A model generated the notes under the pieces. It was not told the origin of the DNA. It worked only from the letters and a program-made list of their open reading frames with translations, and searched no databases. This document shows, in pieces, positions 7,772-10,930 of a DNA stretch of 10,930 bases (the first letter of the stretch is position 1; each line of letters opens with the position of its first letter). The DNA comes from Treponema sp. (lineage in GTDB: Bacteria > Spirochaetota > Spirochaetia > Treponematales > Treponemataceae): the NCBI GenBank assembly GCA_017421145.1, contig JAFOTA010000235.1, positions 1-10,930 on the forward strand. The letters run 5' to 3'. A program made the translations under genes and the position numbers.

Positions 7772-9342
7772 GGTCTTGTCAAATTTGGATGGAGGTTCAT
7801 GACCTGCTCATAGAAATTTTCCCATGCGTTGCCTTCACTGATCCTTCCGTTGAAAAAGTTTTTCATGGCTGCCGTGATTCCTCTGTCAATGTCCGCATCG
7901 TATATGGTGATGTTGGATTTGTCCACTGATTTTGCCGACTCAATGAAAAATCTGAACGGGTTCTGCCCGCCGAGGAATTTTTTTTCAAATTTGCTGTCTT
8001 CTGCGATTGCTTTCATTACGTTTTCATTGTTTACAAAATCTCCGGTCACCCTTATGATTCTTTCCATGATTTTGTCATCGGTCGTGAGCTTTTCCATTAT
8101 GTCTTTTACGATGGAAATGTTGTCCGTTCCGGTTGCCGCACAAATCCAGGAGCCGCCCCAGAAAAATCCCTGCGGACCTTTGCAGAAAGCCCAGTCGCCG
8201 CTTGTACTTTCGCTCTGCGGTTCTATGACATAATCTATGAACCAGCTCGGGCCGAAATAGCAGAACACTTTTCCGTACTTTTGTGCACCGAGAAACTGTT
8301 CGTAGCTCCATAAATCAGCATTGTTGTGGCAGCCGTTTTCCGAGAATTCCTTTTGCTGGGAAATCCATTCGTTTATTGAGTCATCTATGTTGATTTCACC
8401 GTCTATGACCCACGGAGTCTTTCTGTTGTCCGAAAACACGCGGTATGTGTCATCCGTGCCGGAAACCATGAAGTAGCCTTTTGCCTTTGCTTTTTCCGCA
8501 GCCTTGTTGAATTTTTCCCAATCAGAAAGAAGTTCCTGAATTTTATCCGGGTCGTCCGTTCCAAATACTTCCTTTGCAATCGATCGTCTGTAGAGCATTC
8601 CGCCGGGACAGCCTTGCCATGTGAGCGCCTTGAGTTTTCCGTCTGCCGTTCCTATGTCTTTTGTGTACCGGAATTGCTTTGAAAGGTTTTCGTCCGTAAA
8701 TCCAAGGTCGGCCTTTATGTCGAGCGTGCGGGGGGAATCCGTGTATTTGAGCGCATAGTCAGCTTCAATAAGAAAAAGGTCAATCTTGTTTTCGGAACTT
8801 GCCTCATTTTGTTCGGAAAGCGCTTCATCAAGTTCTCCCAGATACTCGTCACCGGCCGGCTTGATAACCCAATTTATCTTTACGTCGCCTATTCTGTCGG
8901 TTTTGGGGTCGTAGCCTGGATAAAAGTTTTGCAGCCTGTTCATAAACTCATCGTTCCATGAATAGATGGTCAGGACTTTTCCGCCGTCTGAATATTTTGG
9001 CCCTGCATCAGAACTCTTATGGGAGGCAGCCTGATCCTGCCCCGGATTTTTTATTTTTATCTTGAGGTTTCCTGACGAATCGCTTTTGATTGACTTCCAT
9101 TCGACTGAAGTGCTTCCGTTGTCCGTTACTATCAGTATGGTTGAATTTTTTTTGTCCTGAACCGATACGACGCTTTGTTTTTTTATGATTGTGAATTCCC
9201 CCGAAGGACTGGAACATTCGATGTAACAGCCTTCTTCAAAGAACGTGCGGATTGCGTTTTTTTCGCTTTCACCCAGCTGCTGTGCAAAAGTAAATGCCGC
9301 TCCCAAAATCACCATGCAGATTGCGCTCAATGCCTTTTTCAT
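7762..9342 (-). CDS. Periplasmic solute-binding-like protein with extra N-terminal domain (copy 2 of operon)
   Basis: A 526-residue exported protein. Residues 1-20 form a signal peptide (cleavage likely AFTFA before QQ); there is no lipobox, so it is predicted soluble in the periplasm. Residues about 23-97 form a small, probably beta-rich domain that I do not recognise. A low-complexity linker at about 98-120 follows. Residues about 122-526 look like a family 1 ABC-type sugar-binding protein: LTIYSWNDEF start, IDLFLIEADY (187-196), GMLYRRSIAKEVFGTDDP (248-265), CYFGPSWFIDY (361-371), GPQGFFWGGSW (389-399) and LGGQNPF (457-463). The start has AGGAG 8 nt upstream. The same architecture is found in the gene 22 nt upstream, clearly a paralogue. 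No permease or ATPase is in the window. It may feed a transporter encoded elsewhere or be a sensor; the ligand is unknown. Seven Cys residues are present in the full protein, unusual for a periplasmic binder. Confidence 0.8.
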   Translation of the reverse strand: MKKALSAICMVILGAAFTFAQQLGESEKNAIRTFFEEGCYIECSSPSGEFTIIKKQSVVSVQDKKNSTILIVTDNGSTSVEWKSIKSDSSGNLKIKIKNPGQDQAASHKSSDAGPKYSDGGKVLTIYSWNDEFMNRLQNFYPGYDPKTDRIGDVKINWVIKPAGDEYLGELDEALSEQNEASSENKIDLFLIEADYALKYTDSPRTLDIKADLGFTDENLSKQFRYTKDIGTADGKLKALTWQGCPGGMLYRRSIAKEVFGTDDPDKIQELLSDWEKFNKAAEKAKAKGYFMVSGTDDTYRVFSDNRKTPWVIDGEINIDDSINEWISQQKEFSENGCHNNADLWSYEQFLGAQKYGKVFCYFGPSWFIDYVIEPQSESTSGDWAFCKGPQGFFWGGSWICAATGTDNISIVKDIMEKLTTDDKIMERIIRVTGDFVNNENVMKAIAEDSKFEKKFLGGQNPFRFFIESAKSVDKSNITIYDADIDRGITAAMKNFFNGRISEGNAWENFYEQVMNLHPNLTRPED

Positions 9343-9364
9343 AAAATAATCTCCTGGGTAAAAT

Positions 9365-10930
9365 TCAGTAGTATAGTTGTTCTGGAATTTTCAGATCCGG
9401 GAACTTGTCTTTTACGCTTGAAAAAAACATTCTCCATACCAGGTCTAAAGGAAGGCTTCCTTTGAAATAAGGTTTCATGGCGCTTTTAAGCATTTCCGAA
9501 AGCTCGTAATCATAAGGCCCTGATGCGGATCTGTCCATTGATTTTGCAGAATCGATCAGAATGTTTAGGTTGTCCTGTCCTCCGAGAATTCCCTTTCCGT
9601 TGCGTCCTTTTGTAATGCTTTCCATGACTTTTTCGTTGTTCACGAATACATTTTCGCCTGCCGCAATTTTTGTCATGGTGCCGTCATCCATGGTCAGCTT
9701 TTCGAGTATGTTTTTTATAAGCGGAAGATTGTCAGTCCCTTTTGCAACGCAGATAAATGAACCGCCCCAGTCGAATCCCTGGGGTCCCTTGCAGAAAGCC
9801 CAGTCGCCGTAGGTATTGTTTTCATAAAAATCAGATTGCGAGTATGGGGTCATTATATAATCTATGAACCAGTTCGGTCCCAGATAGCAGAAAGTCATTC
9901 CGTCGTCCATCATCCCGGAGAAAAATTCTTCCGACCACATTTCATATCCTTGCGTCAAACCGTCTTCTGCAAATTCATTTTGCTGTGAAATCCAGTCCAG
10001 GATTGAGCTGTCGATGTTCAGCTTTCCGTCTATAACCCACGGTGTCTTTGCTCCGCTTTGGAATGCCCTGAATGTGTCTTCAAAGCCAGATACTATGTAA
10101 AAGCCGTTTTCCTTAAGCTCTTTTGCGGCAGCATTGAATTTGTCCCAGTCAGAAAGGAGTTCCTGAATTTTATCAGGGTCGTCCGTTCCGAAAACAGATT
10201 TTGCAATCGACCGCCGGTATATGATTCCGCTTGGATTGCACTGCCATGAGAGTGCCTTGAGTTTTCCGTCTATGGTTCCCATGTCCTTGATGTACTTGAA
10301 CTGCTTTGAAAGATCTTCATCCGTAAACCCAAGGTCGTCATTTATGTCAAGGATGTAGGGTGAGTCTGCGAGCTGCTTTACGTATTCCGGTTCCAGCAAA
10401 AAGATGTCTATTTGTTTTTTCCCGCCTTCGGAATTCTGTTCTTCAAGTTTGCTGAGGATGTTTTCCGTATAAAATTCATAATATTCGTATGAAGGAATCA
10501 CTATATATTCCAGGTCAATGTTTCCGATTTTTCCGCCCTGCCTGTATTCAGGATAATAATTCATGAGCAGATTGAGGAATTCTTCGTTCCATGAATAGAT
10601 TGTAAGCCTCTTTCCTCCCGATGCAGATAGATTCCGTGAATAGAGCATCTGGTTTGTGATGACCTGCTTGTCTGATTTCATCTTAGGAACGATCAGAAGA
10701 TTGCGGTTTGCGTCGGCGGTTATTTCGCTCCAAGAAACTGAATCCACGTTTCCGTTCACGTCGATTATCTCCACCGTGGATTTTTTGTCTTTGCTTTCCC
10801 TTATCCCGATGATTTTGTCCTGACTTTTTATGACGTACTGACCGGATGAATTCCTGTACTCAATATAACTCCCGGCTTCGAAAAATTCGCGTATGGCGGT
10901 TGTCTCATCAGTGCCCAAGCTTTGCCCGGA
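9365..10930 (-). CDS. Periplasmic solute-binding-like protein with extra N-terminal domain, 5'-truncated (copy 1 of operon)
   Basis: The frame stays open to the window edge. The four codons upstream of the TTG at 10918-10916 read S-G-Q-S and align with the mature N-terminus of the downstream paralogue, so that TTG is internal and the signal peptide lies outside the window. At least 521 residues are visible. It has the same layout: an N-terminal unassigned domain (AIREFFEAGSYIEY onward), a linker, then a family 1 sugar-binding-like fold. This starts LTIYSWNEEF and includes IIYRRSIAKSVFGTDDPDK, CYLGPNWFIDY, FCKGPQGFDWGGSF and ILGGQD. The region around VFGTDDPDKIQELLSDW is nearly identical to the paralogue. 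The C-terminus (IPEQLYY) differs. It is upstream of the paralogue by 22 nt and is the first visible gene of the operon; its promoter and any transporter genes would be beyond the right edge. Confidence 0.8.
   Translation of the reverse strand, partial: SGQSLGTDETTAIREFFEAGSYIEYRNSSGQYVIKSQDKIIGIRESKDKKSTVEIIDVNGNVDSVSWSEITADANRNLLIVPKMKSDKQVITNQMLYSRNLSASGGKRLTIYSWNEEFLNLLMNYYPEYRQGGKIGNIDLEYIVIPSYEYYEFYTENILSKLEEQNSEGGKKQIDIFLLEPEYVKQLADSPYILDINDDLGFTDEDLSKQFKYIKDMGTIDGKLKALSWQCNPSGIIYRRSIAKSVFGTDDPDKIQELLSDWDKFNAAAKELKENGFYIVSGFEDTFRAFQSGAKTPWVIDGKLNIDSSILDWISQQNEFAEDGLTQGYEMWSEEFFSGMMDDGMTFCYLGPNWFIDYIMTPYSQSDFYENNTYGDWAFCKGPQGFDWGGSFICVAKGTDNLPLIKNILEKLTMDDGTMTKIAAGENVFVNNEKVMESITKGRNGKGILGGQDNLNILIDSAKSMDRSASGPYDYELSEMLKSAMKPYFKGSLPLDLVWRMFFSSVKDKFPDLKIPEQLYY

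Overview
The window reads as chromosomal DNA of an anaerobic, host- or gut-associated spirochaete, most likely a Treponema. This is inferred from the combination of a rubrerythrin, a chemoreceptor, a PilZ-type protein, RlpA/SPOR cell-wall proteins and periplasmic sugar-binding-like proteins, together with moderate G+C and AT-rich spacers with Shine-Dalgarno sites. No rRNA, tRNA, CRISPR array, insertion sequence or phage gene was seen. Nearly all of the window is coding, and no gap without a gene exceeds about 180 bases.

Left part (1-3310, + strand): a cell-wall group. It has the 3' portion of a soluble lytic murein transglycosylase (Slt type), then two tandem RlpA-like proteins, each with a signal peptide, a double-psi beta-barrel domain and a C-terminal SPOR domain. 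All three would act on peptidoglycan glycan strands in the periplasm. The spacer between the two rlpA copies carries two hairpins. The second is followed by a T-run and looks like an intrinsic terminator.

Middle part (3311-7036, + strand): three apparently separate units. A PilZ-like protein of 315 residues follows a good sigma-70-type promoter. A rubrerythrin (peroxide reductase) ends in a strong terminator. A chemoreceptor with about six membrane segments and no obvious periplasmic sensor domain has its own candidate promoter.

Right part (10930-7074, - strand): a tight operon converging on the chemoreceptor gene. Two tandem paralogous solute-binding-like proteins, the first cut by the window edge, share an unrecognised N-terminal domain of about 90 residues. 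An AlkD-type DNA glycosylase follows only 4 nt after the second; its Shine-Dalgarno lies inside the preceding stop-codon region. No permease or ATPase gene is visible with these binding proteins.

Nothing here is a clearly new multi-gene system. The points most worth a second look are the binding-protein pair with its shared extra domain and conserved cysteines, the leader between the two rlpA genes, and the PilZ-like protein with its unassigned N-terminal half.
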